Shown: positions 55,925 to 64,000 of the stretch, in pieces
Position numbering within the stretch: position 1 is the stretch's first letter
Layout: each line of letters starts with the position of its first letter
Assembly: GCF_902859895.1 (NCBI RefSeq)
Contig: NZ_CADIKM010000007.1
Span: forward strand, 182,077 to 246,076
Direction: 5' to 3'
Origin: Pararobbsia alpina
GTDB lineage: Bacteria > Pseudomonadota > Gammaproteobacteria > Burkholderiales > Burkholderiaceae
Length of the DNA: 64,000 nucleotides
Translations under genes and position numbers: made by a program
The notes under the pieces: model-generated
Database searches by the model: none
Told to the model about the DNA's origin: nothing
Seen by the model: the letters and a program-made list of their open reading frames with translations, nothing else

Positions 55925-56173
55925 TCAGGCGGCTTCGCGTTCGAAAAAGCGGATGGGCGAAAGGCCTTCCTTCGATGCGGCAACCTGAGCATGCGGGCAT
56001 CCACTTGCGCAGACGCCGCTTTCTTCAAGCACGGCGCGAACGTGACCTTCACACTTGCCACAGCAAAGCGAAACACCCAATTCGAACTGCAATTCTTCAA
56101 AGGACTCAAGGCCTTCTTGAATCGCACCCCGGATATGGCGGTCGGATACGGACTTGCACACACAGACAATCAT
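55925..56173 (-). CDS. bfd: Bacterioferritin-associated ferredoxin Bfd
   Basis: 82 residues from ATG 56173 (MIVCVCKSVSDRHIRGAI). The 2Fe-2S ligands C4, C6, C38 and C41 (LCCGKC) are at the same positions as in Pseudomonas Bfd. The C-terminal 25 residues are extra and contain two more Cys (GVCASGCPH). Bfd reduces the bacterioferritin core to release iron. A Fur box precedes it, and bfr lies 1.1 kb away. Confidence 0.94.
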   Translation of the reverse strand: MIVCVCKSVSDRHIRGAIQEGLESFEELQFELGVSLCCGKCEGHVRAVLEESGVCASGCPHAQVAASKEGLSPIRFFEREAA

Positions 56174-56195
56174 GCTATCGACACTCAACGGCAGT

Positions 56196-56214
56196 AATGC
56201 GAATTATTATTATT
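56196..56214 (-). promoter_or_regulatory. Fur box upstream of bfd
   Basis: AATGCGAATTATTATTATT matches 16 of 19 positions of the Fur-box form and lies 23 bp before the bfd start, where it would block transcription under iron-replete conditions. Confidence 0.7.
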
Positions 56215-56397
56215 CAGTTCCGCAACCCGGGCAAGCATCCACGCGTCGTTTTTTGTAACAGGACGGCAGTAGGGGCATTAAGTGGAGCGCGAGTCGTCAG
56301 CCCACTGTCAGTATTCAGTACCGCACGTGGGTAAGTATTCAGACTTTCTTTTGAATACAGGGACTTGCTTGCTCGAATCGCGCTGATTGCGAGAGAA

Positions 56398-57285
56398 TCA
56401 GGCCGATGCAGCGGACGGAGCCGACTCCTCGGGCAGCGTGCGTCGCGACGCGATGGAAAGCTGCTCGACTGTCGTTTTGAGATTCAGAAGGCGGTGCGCC
56501 ACCGCCTGAAGCTGCCGGCCGTCCCCTGTCGAACACAGGCGCGTCTGGATGGGGTGCTCCGAGGGAGTCAGCAGATTGCGCTCTTTGAGCAGCCGTGCCA
56601 ATTGCTGGGCAATCGCGGCACTCGTATCGATCAGCGCGAGCCGGTCGCCCGTGGCGCGCTGGATCGCCGTATCGATAAACGGGTAGTGGGTGCATCCGAG
56701 CACGAGCGTGTCGGCGCCCTCGGCGAGCATCGGTGCGAGATAGCGTTCGAGCAAGGCGCGCAGTTCAGGCGAATCGGTCTCGCCGCGTTCAATCGCCTCG
56801 ACCAGACCGTGTCCGGGCTGGCAGATGAACCGGCAGCGACTCTGGTGTTCGGCAAGCAGGCGCCTGAACTTCTCGCTACGCAAGGTGGCGGCCGTTGCCA
56901 GCACCCCGGCGACTCCCGACACCGAACGCGTGGAAGCCGGTTTCAGTCCGGGTTCCACGCCGACCACCGGCACGGGCGCCCATTCACGCAGCAGATGGAC
57001 CGCCTGTGCGGTGGCCGTATTGCATGCGACCACCAGGGCCTTGGCGCCCTCGCGAAGCAGCCACTCGCCGATTGCGTTCGAACGATCGGCGATAAAGTCG
57101 TCGTCGCGTTCGCCATAAGGCGCATTACCCGAGTCGGCGACGTAGACGATGTCCTCGCCAGGCAGGAGAGACTGGACCGCGCGCAGCACGGACAGCCCTC
57201 CAAGACCCGAATCGAAAATGCCGATCGGGCCGGCCGGGTCGAGCACGACAGGCGCGGGAGCGCGAACGTGATCAGGCGTGGTCAA
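56398..57285 (-). CDS. murI: Glutamate racemase
   Basis: 295 residues. The catalytic cysteines are C88 (VVACNTATAQ) and C198 (VLGCTHYPFID); the N terminus has GPIGIFDSGLGGLSVLRAV. It supplies D-glutamate for peptidoglycan. It follows bfr by 16 bp on the same strand. The N-terminal ~20 and C-terminal ~25 residues are extensions beyond the usual core. Confidence 0.96.
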   Translation of the reverse strand: MTTPDHVRAPAPVVLDPAGPIGIFDSGLGGLSVLRAVQSLLPGEDIVYVADSGNAPYGERDDDFIADRSNAIGEWLLREGAKALVVACNTATAQAVHLLREWAPVPVVGVEPGLKPASTRSVSGVAGVLATAATLRSEKFRRLLAEHQSRCRFICQPGHGLVEAIERGETDSPELRALLERYLAPMLAEGADTLVLGCTHYPFIDTAIQRATGDRLALIDTSAAIAQQLARLLKERNLLTPSEHPIQTRLCSTGDGRQLQAVAHRLLNLKTTVEQLSIASRRTLPEESAPSAASA

Positions 57286-57301
57286 CGGAATTCTGCGCCG
57301 A

Positions 57302-57784
57302 TCAGGAATCGGTGAGCGAAGTCATACCCGACTGCTGATAGTTTTGCAGGCCGACCTTGTCGACGAGATCGATCTGCGTTTCGAGCCAGTCGATATGGTC
57401 TTCGGTATCCTGCAGGATCGTCACGAAGATCTCGCGCGACACGAAATCGCGTGCCGACTCGCAGTAGGCGATCGCGTCCTTGCAGGTTACCTGCGAACCC
57501 TGTTCGAGCTTGAGGTCGCAGTTGAGGATCTCGAGCGTGTCTTCGCCCACGAGCAGCTTGTGCAGGTCCTGGAGGTTCGGCAGGCCGTCGAGCATGAAGA
57601 TCCGCTGGATCAACATGTCCGCGTGCTTCATTTCACCGATCGACTCGTCGTACTCGTGCTTGCCGAGCTTGTCGAGGCCCCAATGCTGATACATCCGCGC
57701 ATGCAGAAAGTACTGGTTGATTGCCGTCAACTCGTTCTTGAGTTGCGCGTTCAGAAATTCAACGACTTTCTTGTCACCTTGCAT
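57302..57784 (-). CDS. bfr: Bacterioferritin
   Basis: 160 residues from ATG 57784 (GGAGAGG upstream). Ferroxidase ligands E18, E51 and H54 and the haem-binding M52 are all present (EMKHADMLIQRIF), so it is a haem-containing Bfr that forms a 24-mer iron store. The later Glu and His are in LQDTEDHIDWLETQ. It is followed by murI, and Bfd is encoded nearby. Confidence 0.96.
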   Translation of the reverse strand: MQGDKKVVEFLNAQLKNELTAINQYFLHARMYQHWGLDKLGKHEYDESIGEMKHADMLIQRIFMLDGLPNLQDLHKLLVGEDTLEILNCDLKLEQGSQVTCKDAIAYCESARDFVSREIFVTILQDTEDHIDWLETQIDLVDKVGLQNYQQSGMTSLTDS

Positions 57785-57899
57785 ATTGCCTCTCCTAGCT
57801 ATCGCGGATCTTACGAACAGGCCATCAAACAACAACATAGACGCAAATCAGCACGTCCGACGGAATAGGTCTTATTTCATTGGACGTGCCGAGCTGCCG

Positions 57900-59423
57900 T
57901 CAGGCTGTCGCGACTGGAATCTTGCCGATTTTCGCCTGCCACTCCTTGGGCCCCGTCTGGTGGACCGAAGTGCCGGCCGCATCGACGGCCACCGTGACAG
58001 GCATGTCATAGACATCGAATTCGTAGATCGCTTCCATACCGAGATCTTCGAACGCGACGACCTTGGCCGAACGGATCGCCTTCGACACGAGGTAGGCTGC
58101 GCCGCCGACGGCCATCAAATAGGCCGCCTTGTGCTTGCGGATCGACTCGACCGTCGCCGGGCCACGCTCGGCCTTGCCGATCATCGAGATCAGGCCGGTT
58201 TCGCCGAGCATCATGTCGGTGAACTTGTCCATTCGCGTCGAGGTTGTCGGGCCCGCGGGGCCGACCGCTTCGTCGCGCACCGGGTCGACGGGGCCGACGT
58301 AGTAGATCACGCGGTTGGTGAAGTCGACCGGAAGTTTCTGGCCTGCGGCGAGCATGTCGGCGATGCGCTTGTGGGCCGCATCCCGGCCCGTCAGCATCTT
58401 GCCCGACAGCAGTAGCGTCTGGCCCGGCTTCCATGAGGACACTTCTTCGCGCGTGAGCGTGTTCAGGTCGATTCGTGCGCTCGTCTTCGTATTCGGTTCC
58501 CAGTTGACTTTTGGCCAGGCGTCGAGCGGCGGCGGGTCGAGCTTGGCGACGCCCGAACCGTCGAGCGTGAAATGGGCGTGACGCGTCGCCGCGCAATTGG
58601 GGATGATCGCGATCGGCTTGCTCGCCGCATGCGTCGGTGCCGACATGATCTTCACATCGAGGACCGTTGCCAGACCGCCGAGACCCTGCGCGCCGATACC
58701 GAGCGCGTTGACCTTCTCATACAGTTCGATGCGGAGTTCCTCGGCCCAGTCCTTCGGGCCACGCGCGATCACGTCCTGAATGTCGATGGCCTCCATCAGC
58801 GATTCCTTCGCCATCAGCATCGCCTTCTCGGCCGTGCCGCCGATGCCGATGCCGAGCATGCCGGGGGGGCACCAGCCCGCACCCATCGTCGGCACCGTCT
58901 TCAGCACCCAGTCGACGATCGAGTCCGACGGATTCAGCATCGCGAGCTTCGACTTGTTTTCCGAGCCACCGCCCTTGGCAGCGACCTGGATGTCGATCTT
59001 GTCGCCGGGCACGATCTCGTAGTGGATCACGGCCGGCGTATTGTCCTTCGTGTTCTTGCGCGCGCCTTCGGGCGGGCTCACGATCGATGCGCGCAAGACA
59101 TTGTCGGGATGCGAATAGCCGCGTCGCACCCCTTCGTTGATCATGTCGGTCAGGCCCATTGTCGCGCCGTCCCAGCGCACGTCCATGCCGAGCTTGACGA
59201 AGATCGTGACGATGCCCGTGTCCTGGCAGATCGGCCGCTTGCCTTCCGCGCACATGCGGCTGTTGGTCAGGATCTGCGCGATGGCGTCTTTCGCGGCGGG
59301 GCTCTGTTCGAGCTCGTACGCACGGCCAAGCGCCTGGATGTAGTCAAGCGGATGGTAATAGCTGATGTATTGCAGCGAATCCGCAATACTCTGGATCAGG
59401 TCTTCCTGTTTGATGACGGTCAT
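57900..59423 (-). CDS. Class I fumarate hydratase (4Fe-4S)
   Basis: 507 residues from ATG 59423 (MTVIKQEDLIQSIADSLQYI). Class I fumarase with an N-terminal alpha domain and a C-terminal beta domain. Cluster cysteines are in ICQDTGIV, AGWCPPGML and IPNCAATRHAH. VGPAGPTTSTRMDKF is the conserved beta-domain motif. It hydrates fumarate to L-malate in the TCA cycle and is oxygen- and iron-sensitive, unlike class II. An upstream frame extension of 127 residues is unsupported. Symbols used for the family include fumA and fumB. Confidence 0.94.
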   Translation of the reverse strand: MTVIKQEDLIQSIADSLQYISYYHPLDYIQALGRAYELEQSPAAKDAIAQILTNSRMCAEGKRPICQDTGIVTIFVKLGMDVRWDGATMGLTDMINEGVRRGYSHPDNVLRASIVSPPEGARKNTKDNTPAVIHYEIVPGDKIDIQVAAKGGGSENKSKLAMLNPSDSIVDWVLKTVPTMGAGWCPPGMLGIGIGGTAEKAMLMAKESLMEAIDIQDVIARGPKDWAEELRIELYEKVNALGIGAQGLGGLATVLDVKIMSAPTHAASKPIAIIPNCAATRHAHFTLDGSGVAKLDPPPLDAWPKVNWEPNTKTSARIDLNTLTREEVSSWKPGQTLLLSGKMLTGRDAAHKRIADMLAAGQKLPVDFTNRVIYYVGPVDPVRDEAVGPAGPTTSTRMDKFTDMMLGETGLISMIGKAERGPATVESIRKHKAAYLMAVGGAAYLVSKAIRSAKVVAFEDLGMEAIYEFDVYDMPVTVAVDAAGTSVHQTGPKEWQAKIGKIPVATA

Positions 59424-59622
59424 GACGATTCTGCTTGTGAGGAAGGCCGCGCGTATCGGCTGCAAGCCGCCGCAGGGCGAGTTCTTTTGGGCTATCGGGT
59501 CGTAGACGACCGGTTCAGGCGCGAGCCGGCAGAAAACGCGTGATTGTACCGTGCCGACTTTTGCTGCGCAGTCGCACTTGCCGCTGACGGTGGGTTGAGG
59601 CGAGGCACGACATGAGGTGTTT

Positions 59623-60513
59623 TCAAGAGGCCACCGGCGGCACATTCCGCGGCCGCATGCTGGCGATGGCCACGCCGGCGACCACGCAGGCGAGCGCGAT
59701 CCCGTGCGCCGCGGTCGGACGTTCGCCGAGGAAGGCGATACCATAAGTTGCCGCCGCGACCGGCAGCACGGCCGTGAAGACCCCTGCCAACTGTCCGGGG
59801 ACATGGCGGATGCCTTTCATCCAGAGCCAGAACGAGAAGATGCTTGCCGACAGCGCGTACCAGACGACCAGCGCCCACATGTGGAGCGGCACTGTCGCAA
59901 AATCGAAGCCGATCAGCGAGACGATTCCGAAGGGAAGCATCAGCAGCAGGCCGAAGCCGTGCGTGTAGGCGCAGATATCGATCGGAGACAGCGTCTGCGT
60001 GAGCCTTCGGGACAGAATGACATAGGTTGACTCGCAGAAGACCGCGCCGAGTACCATGAGGTTGCCGATGAATGATCCGCTGCCCGTCTCGCCCGATTCC
60101 CGCGCGAGCGTGACGACGATCACGCCGACGATCGCAAATACGATTGCCGCGATGGCGCGCGGGCCGGGCCGCTCCTTCAGGACCACCCAGGCGAGCAGCG
60201 CGACGATCGCGGGAATCGTGCTCGTGATCACGCCGGCGGCGACCGCGCTCGTGCGCTGCACCCCGCCGAGCATCAGCAGGGTAAACAGAAAGGTGCCGAA
60301 GAACGCCTGCAGGAACAGGTTGATCCATTCGCCGCGCGACACCCGCCGCATTTTCGCGGGGCGATAGAGCGGCGAAAGCACAGCGACTGCCACTATGAAG
60401 CGCAGCAACGCGAACAACAGGACCGGCACGACGACGACGACCGACTTGCCGATGCCGACGTTGCTGCCCACGAGGAGCATGGCTGCGATCAGGAACAGGA
60501 CATGACGATTCAA
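59623..60513 (-). CDS. EamA/DMT-family transporter
   Basis: 296 residues with ten predicted membrane helices in two EamA repeats (VPVLLFALLRFIVAVAVLSP and KERPGPRAIAAIVFAIVGVI; LMVLGAVFCESTYVILSRRL and LGERPTAAHGIALACVVAGV). Members export metabolites such as amino acids. The substrate is not readable. A poor AT-rich upstream region separates it from the divergent acs gene. Confidence 0.9.
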   Translation of the reverse strand: MNRHVLFLIAAMLLVGSNVGIGKSVVVVVPVLLFALLRFIVAVAVLSPLYRPAKMRRVSRGEWINLFLQAFFGTFLFTLLMLGGVQRTSAVAAGVITSTIPAIVALLAWVVLKERPGPRAIAAIVFAIVGVIVVTLARESGETGSGSFIGNLMVLGAVFCESTYVILSRRLTQTLSPIDICAYTHGFGLLLMLPFGIVSLIGFDFATVPLHMWALVVWYALSASIFSFWLWMKGIRHVPGQLAGVFTAVLPVAAATYGIAFLGERPTAAHGIALACVVAGVAIASMRPRNVPPVAS

Positions 60514-60805
60514 GGCAATACCCGGTTAAACGAAGTACACAGATCGGATACGATTGTAGGGGGAGCCCCTGCGTGGGTCTACCTGACCAAACGGCCAGCA
60601 TTGCCTGAGTACGTTGATCGCGTGAGCCGCTCATGCGCATCCGGCCTGGCCATTTGGCAGAATGGCGGTATTGCAGGTTAGTGGAGACAATGGCGGCGGC
60701 CAGGTCAACTGGCGGTTGCCATCCGGATGTGCGACCGGATCCGATCCGGTCGCGGGCCGTTACGCCCAGGGCGGGGCGGCGTTCAATTCAAACAAGGGGC
60801 AGTGG

Positions 60806-62788
60806 ATGTCTGCAATCGAATCGACTCTGCAAGAGCATCGTGTTTTTCCGCCGCCAGCGCATGTGGTTGCCGGCGCCGCCATTTCGGGGATGGATGCCTA
60901 CCTCGAACTCGTGGCTGAGGCGGAACGCGACTATGAAGGTTTCTGGTCCCGGCTCGCCCGCGAGCAGCTCACGTGGCAAACGCCGTTCACGAAGGGGCTC
61001 GATGAATCGAATGCCCCTTTCTACAAATGGTTCGAGGATGGCAAGCTCAATGCTACGTACAATTGCCTCGACCGCCATATCGAGGCGGGGCTTGGCGAAC
61101 GCACGGCGATCATCTTCGAAGCCGATGACGGCGCCGTGACGCGTGTCAGCTACGGTGAATTGCTCGATCGCGTGAGCCGGCTCGCCAATGGGTTGCGCAG
61201 CCTCGGCGTGAAGGCTGGAGATCGTGTCGTGATCTACATGCCGATGTCGGTCGAAGGCGTCGTCGCGATGCAGGCGTGCGCGCGGATCGGCGCAACGCAT
61301 TCGGTCGTGTTCGGCGGGTTCTCCTCGAAGTCGCTCCATGAGCGGGTCGTCGATGCCGGTGCCATGGTCGTGATCACCGCCGACGAACAGATTCGCGGCG
61401 GCAAGACGCTTCCGCTCAAATCGATCGTCGACGAGGCGCTTGCGCTCGAAGGAAGCGACGTCGTCAAGCACGTGATCGTCTATCGCCGTACGGGCGGCAA
61501 GGTCAGCTGGAACGAATCGCGCGACATCGACCTGAAGACGCTCGTCGAAGGCCAGTCGAACGTTTGTGAACCCGAATGGGTCAGCGCCGAGCATCCGCTG
61601 TTCATCCTCTATACCTCCGGCTCGACCGGCAAGCCGAAAGGCGTACAACACAGCACGGGCGGCTATCTGCTGTGGGCGGCGCTGACCATGCGCTGGTCGT
61701 TCGACATCAAGGCATCGGACGTGTTCTGGTGTACCGCCGACATCGGCTGGGTCACGGGTCATTCCTACGTGGCCTATGGACCGACCGCGGTGGGTGCGAC
61801 CCAGATCGTGTTCGAAGGCGTGCCGACCTATCCGAACGCGGGCCGTTTCTGGGACATGATCCAGAAGCACAAGGTGACCGTGTTCTACACCGCGCCGACC
61901 GCGATCCGTTCGTTGATCAAGGCTTCTGATGCCGATGCGAAAGTCCATCCGCGCAGCTTTGATCTTTCGTCGCTGCGGATTCTCGGCACGGTCGGCGAGC
62001 CGATCAATCCCGAGGCATGGATGTGGTATCACGCCGAGGTCGGTGGTGGCCGATGCCCGGTCATCGACACGTTCTGGCAGACCGAGACGGGTGGCCATGT
62101 GATTACCCCGCTACCGGGTGCCACGCCGCTCGTACCGGGTTCGTGTACCTTGCCGCTGCCGGGCATCATTGCGGCGGTCGTGGACGAAACGGGTGGGGAC
62201 CTGGTGAACGGGCAGGGCGGGATACTCGTGATCAAGCGTCCTTGGCCGTCGATGATTCGCAATATCTGGAACGATCCTGAACGGTTCAAGAAGAGCTACT
62301 TTCCCGAGGAGCTTGGCGGCCGACTCTACCTTGCCGGCGATGGCGCGGTGCGTGATGTCGATCGTGGCTACTTCACGATCATGGGTCGTATCGACGATGT
62401 GTTGAACGTCGCGGGTCACCGGATGGGGACGATGGAGATCGAGTCCGCGCTGGTGTCGAATCCGCTTGTTGCGGAAGCGGCGGTGGTGGGGCGGCCTGAC
62501 GACACGACCGGCGAGGCCATCTGTGCGTTTGTCGTGCTCAAGCGTGGACGGCCGACCGGCGAAGAGGCGACCAAGATCGCGAATGAACTTCGTGCTTGGG
62601 TGGCGAAGGAGATCGGTCCGATCGCGAAACCGAAGGACATCCGCTTTGGCGAGAACTTGCCGAAGACGCGTTCGGGCAAGATCATGCGGCGCTTGCTGCG
62701 TTCGCTGGCCAAGGGCGAGACGATCACGCAGGATGTGTCGACGCTGGAGAATCCGGCGATCCTGGAGCAATTGGGCGAGGCGAAGTAG
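60806..62788 (+). CDS. acs: Acetyl-CoA synthetase
   Basis: 660 residues from ATG 60806, preceded by AAGGGG. AMP-forming ligase motifs: [45 protein letters not shown], and the regulatory lysine in [15 protein letters not shown]. It makes acetyl-CoA from acetate, ATP and CoA. The longer in-frame start adds 48 residues unlike Acs. Likely acetylation-controlled, as in other bacteria. Confidence 0.96.
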   Translation: MSAIESTLQEHRVFPPPAHVVAGAAISGMDAYLELVAEAERDYEGFWSRLAREQLTWQTPFTKGLDESNAPFYKWFEDGKLNATYNCLDRHIEAGLGERTAIIFEADDGAVTRVSYGELLDRVSRLANGLRSLGVKAGDRVVIYMPMSVEGVVAMQACARIGATHSVVFGGFSSKSLHERVVDAGAMVVITADEQIRGGKTLPLKSIVDEALALEGSDVVKHVIVYRRTGGKVSWNESRDIDLKTLVEGQSNVCEPEWVSAEHPLFILYTSGSTGKPKGVQHSTGGYLLWAALTMRWSFDIKASDVFWCTADIGWVTGHSYVAYGPTAVGATQIVFEGVPTYPNAGRFWDMIQKHKVTVFYTAPTAIRSLIKASDADAKVHPRSFDLSSLRILGTVGEPINPEAWMWYHAEVGGGRCPVIDTFWQTETGGHVITPLPGATPLVPGSCTLPLPGIIAAVVDETGGDLVNGQGGILVIKRPWPSMIRNIWNDPERFKKSYFPEELGGRLYLAGDGAVRDVDRGYFTIMGRIDDVLNVAGHRMGTMEIESALVSNPLVAEAAVVGRPDDTTGEAICAFVVLKRGRPTGEEATKIANELRAWVAKEIGPIAKPKDIRFGENLPKTRSGKIMRRLLRSLAKGETITQDVSTLENPAILEQLGEAK

Positions 62789-62920
62789 GAGGGTGGGGCT
62801 GGTACAGGAGTGCTGGCTCTATCGAGATAACGAGCGTTGCGGCGGGAGGCTCGGGTGAGCTTGTCGCCGCAATTTGTTAATTGCTTCACGTATGACTGTC
62901 GCAATCGCGATGGATGCTGC

Positions 62921-62926
62921 TATACT
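62921..62926 (+). promoter_or_regulatory. -10 element of tRNA-Ser
   Basis: TATACT, 12 bp before the tRNA. No convincing -35 at standard distance. Confidence 0.5.
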
Positions 62927-62937
62927 CTGCGGTTCAC

Positions 62938-63027
62938 GGAGAGATGGATGAGCGGTTTAAGTCGCACGCCTGGAAAGCGTGTATAGGGTCAAACCTATCC
63001 GGGGTTCGAATCCCCGTCTCTCCGCCA
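62938..63027 (+). tRNA. tRNA-Ser(GGA)
   Basis: 90 nt including an encoded CCA (63025-63027). Acceptor arms GGAGAGA and TCTCTCC, anticodon loop CTGGAAA with GGA at 62972-62974, a long variable arm as in class II tRNAs, and the T-loop GGTTCGAATCC. It decodes UCC and UCU. A rho-independent terminator follows. Confidence 0.97.
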
Positions 63028-63038
63028 AAGCATCAATG

Positions 63039-63062
63039 AAAACGCGCCTCTTGGCGCGTTTT
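63039..63062 (+). terminator. Terminator of tRNA-Ser
   Basis: AAAACGCGCC pairs with GGCGCGTTTT around TCTT, followed by more T. Confidence 0.9.
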
Positions 63063-63351
63063 TCGTTTCCACCCGCCAAAGAACCCACCATTGCTCGAAG
63101 TGCTGTCGAACAGAGAGCGGCGCGGCATGGGAACGCAACTATGACGGTTACGGATACAGAAGCCGTCACCTTTACTCTCGCCGTCCCGCGCTTGCCTGCA
63201 CCGCCCCTTTGACAATTCTCGTCGCCCATCAAAGAGTTAGCGTTTGGGATGGCGCCATCCTGCAATACAGGACGGCTTTGGGCTGGATGTTAAACCGTTG
63301 AAAGCGTATCTTGGTTGTACTCCCCGCAAATGCCCCGACTTGGAGGTCGCC

Positions 63352-63468
63352 GTGAAGAAGCTCCTTTGCTTGTTCGTTCTTGCGTGCGCGACGCTGGCTA
63401 TCAGCGCGCCGGCTAGTTATGCCTGTGACGACGGTAGTCAGAGCAACCAGAGCGGTGCTGGAAAATAG
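63352..63468 (+). CDS. Very small secreted peptide, unknown function
   Basis: 38 codons from a GTG at 63352 with GGAG 6 bases upstream. MKKLLCLFVLACATLAISAP followed by ASYA is a textbook signal peptide with a cleavage site after SYA. The mature product would be only 14 residues, starting CDDGSQSNQS. The sequence before the Cys does not fit a lipobox well (Tyr at -2). It stands alone after tRNA-Ser. Not recognised. Confidence 0.5.
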   Translation: MKKLLCLFVLACATLAISAPASYACDDGSQSNQSGAGK

Positions 63469-63857
63469 CCCCATCGCCGTCAGCCAAGTTCTGTGCTGAC
63501 GATAGGTCCGCCGGTCGACAAAACGTGAGTCGGTGTCCGCTCAGAGGTTTTTGAGCGGAGTTCGACCGCGAGGGCGACCATGTCAGGATTGCGTCGCTCT
63601 CGACACAAGTGAACCCGACGGATTGTCCATTGTGGAGGCGCTATTTGATGTGCCGCCGGCAGGGGGGCGTTCGCCCAAAACCCGCGGCAGCACACGCTAC
63701 GAAGTCGATAGAGGCAACCCTCCCTACCCAACTTGCCTCCGGCCTCGCGCCATATATGCAACGACTGCATTAGTCCATCTAAAAATGAAATTGGATTCAT
63801 TTGTCGAAGCAAAATAAGATGGCTGGTATTCACCAATGCCAGCCAGGTCCACGCGTC
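63469..63857. other. Intergenic region, no gene recognised
   Basis: 389 bp between the small peptide gene and the ClC gene. A 118-codon frame runs through it on the minus strand, but I recognise no domain and see no clear start signal. Confidence 0.4.
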
Positions 63858-64000
63858 ATGTTAGTAAAAACAATCACTTCGGAGCTTGCGCGCCGCGAGC
63901 GGACTCCGCTGGCGATATTGACCGCAGTCACGCTCCTGACGGGTCTCGGCGCCGGTCTCGGCGGCATGCTGCTCGCGTTGCTGCTTCACTGCATTCAGCA
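63858..64000 (+). CDS. ClC-family chloride channel, 5' part (runs off the window)
   Basis: Only the first 47 codons are in the window. The N terminus has a charged start (TSELARRERTPLAIL) and a first hydrophobic helix with LLTGLGAGLGGMLLALLLH, the usual first helix of ClC channels/antiporters in Burkholderia (ClcB-like). Selectivity-filter motifs lie beyond the window, so channel or H+/Cl- exchanger cannot be decided. Confidence 0.7.
   Translation, partial: MLVKTITSELARRERTPLAILTAVTLLTGLGAGLGGMLLALLLHCIQ

Noticed and set aside
62938..63027. tRNA-Ser as an integration site of a genomic island
   Set aside because: No integrase and no second copy of the tRNA 3' end within the window.

Overview
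The window is dense, GC-rich bacterial chromosome, almost certainly from the Burkholderiaceae (Burkholderia sensu lato). This is inferred from the gene set: an ImuA-ImuB-DnaE2 SOS mutasome, FtrABCD iron uptake, HmuP, a DUF3563 small protein, a DUF2917/MocR pair, and an acs / class I fumarase / bacterioferritin / murI block. I see no rRNA, CRISPR array, integrase or intact insertion sequence. There is one tRNA, tRNA-Ser(GGA), near the right end.

Layout. 1-10.8 kb: a secreted beta-helix protein, an Fsr-type efflux pump, a DUF2917 / MocR-type regulator pair, a GlxA-type regulator translationally coupled to an S9 peptidase, a divergent HD-domain protein, and CBS and DUF2127 genes. 10.9-17.3 kb: imuA-imuB-dnaE2 behind a perfect LexA box; ImuB carries two low-complexity expansions. 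17.4-26.3 kb: a block that looks less GC-biased and is probably acquired. It holds a CitE-like lyase, a CaiB CoA-transferase, a LysR regulator, an EthD protein, an MFS carrier, an aldehyde dehydrogenase and a hydroxyacid dehydrogenase, and it ends in a VapBC module. 26.5-31 kb: an RmlD-like reductase, then a copper module (copZ and copA on divergent CueR-type promoters, cueR behind copA), then a DUF3563 gene. 31.3-41 kb: the complete reductive pyrimidine pathway: RutR-like repressor, beta-ureidopropionase, PreT-PreA dihydropyrimidine dehydrogenase, NCS1 transporter and dihydropyrimidinase, followed by an unusual Gly/Asn/Ser-rich exported protein.

41-64 kb is mostly housekeeping: rlmJ, an aldo/keto reductase, 3-hydroxybutyrate dehydrogenase, a patatin-like protein, an aromatic aminotransferase and uvrB. 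An iron section follows: ftrABCD, hmuP, bfd and bfr, with Fur-like boxes before ftrA, hmuP and bfd. Then come OsmC, a LysR regulator, murI, fumarase, an EamA transporter, acs and tRNA-Ser. A very small secreted peptide and the first 47 codons of a ClC chloride channel end the window.

The observations I rate highest are: (1) a two-hairpin element in two copies (17372-17457 and 52551-52629), with conserved flanks and loop but changed stems; (2) an orphan promoter-to-terminator unit at 55609-55848 that looks like a structured small RNA of about 205 nt; (3) ImuB with hexamer and 9/12-bp tandem repeats that lengthen two linkers; (4) the uncharacterised catabolic block at 17.4-25.5 kb. No domain-level novelty comparable to a new defence or editing system is visible.
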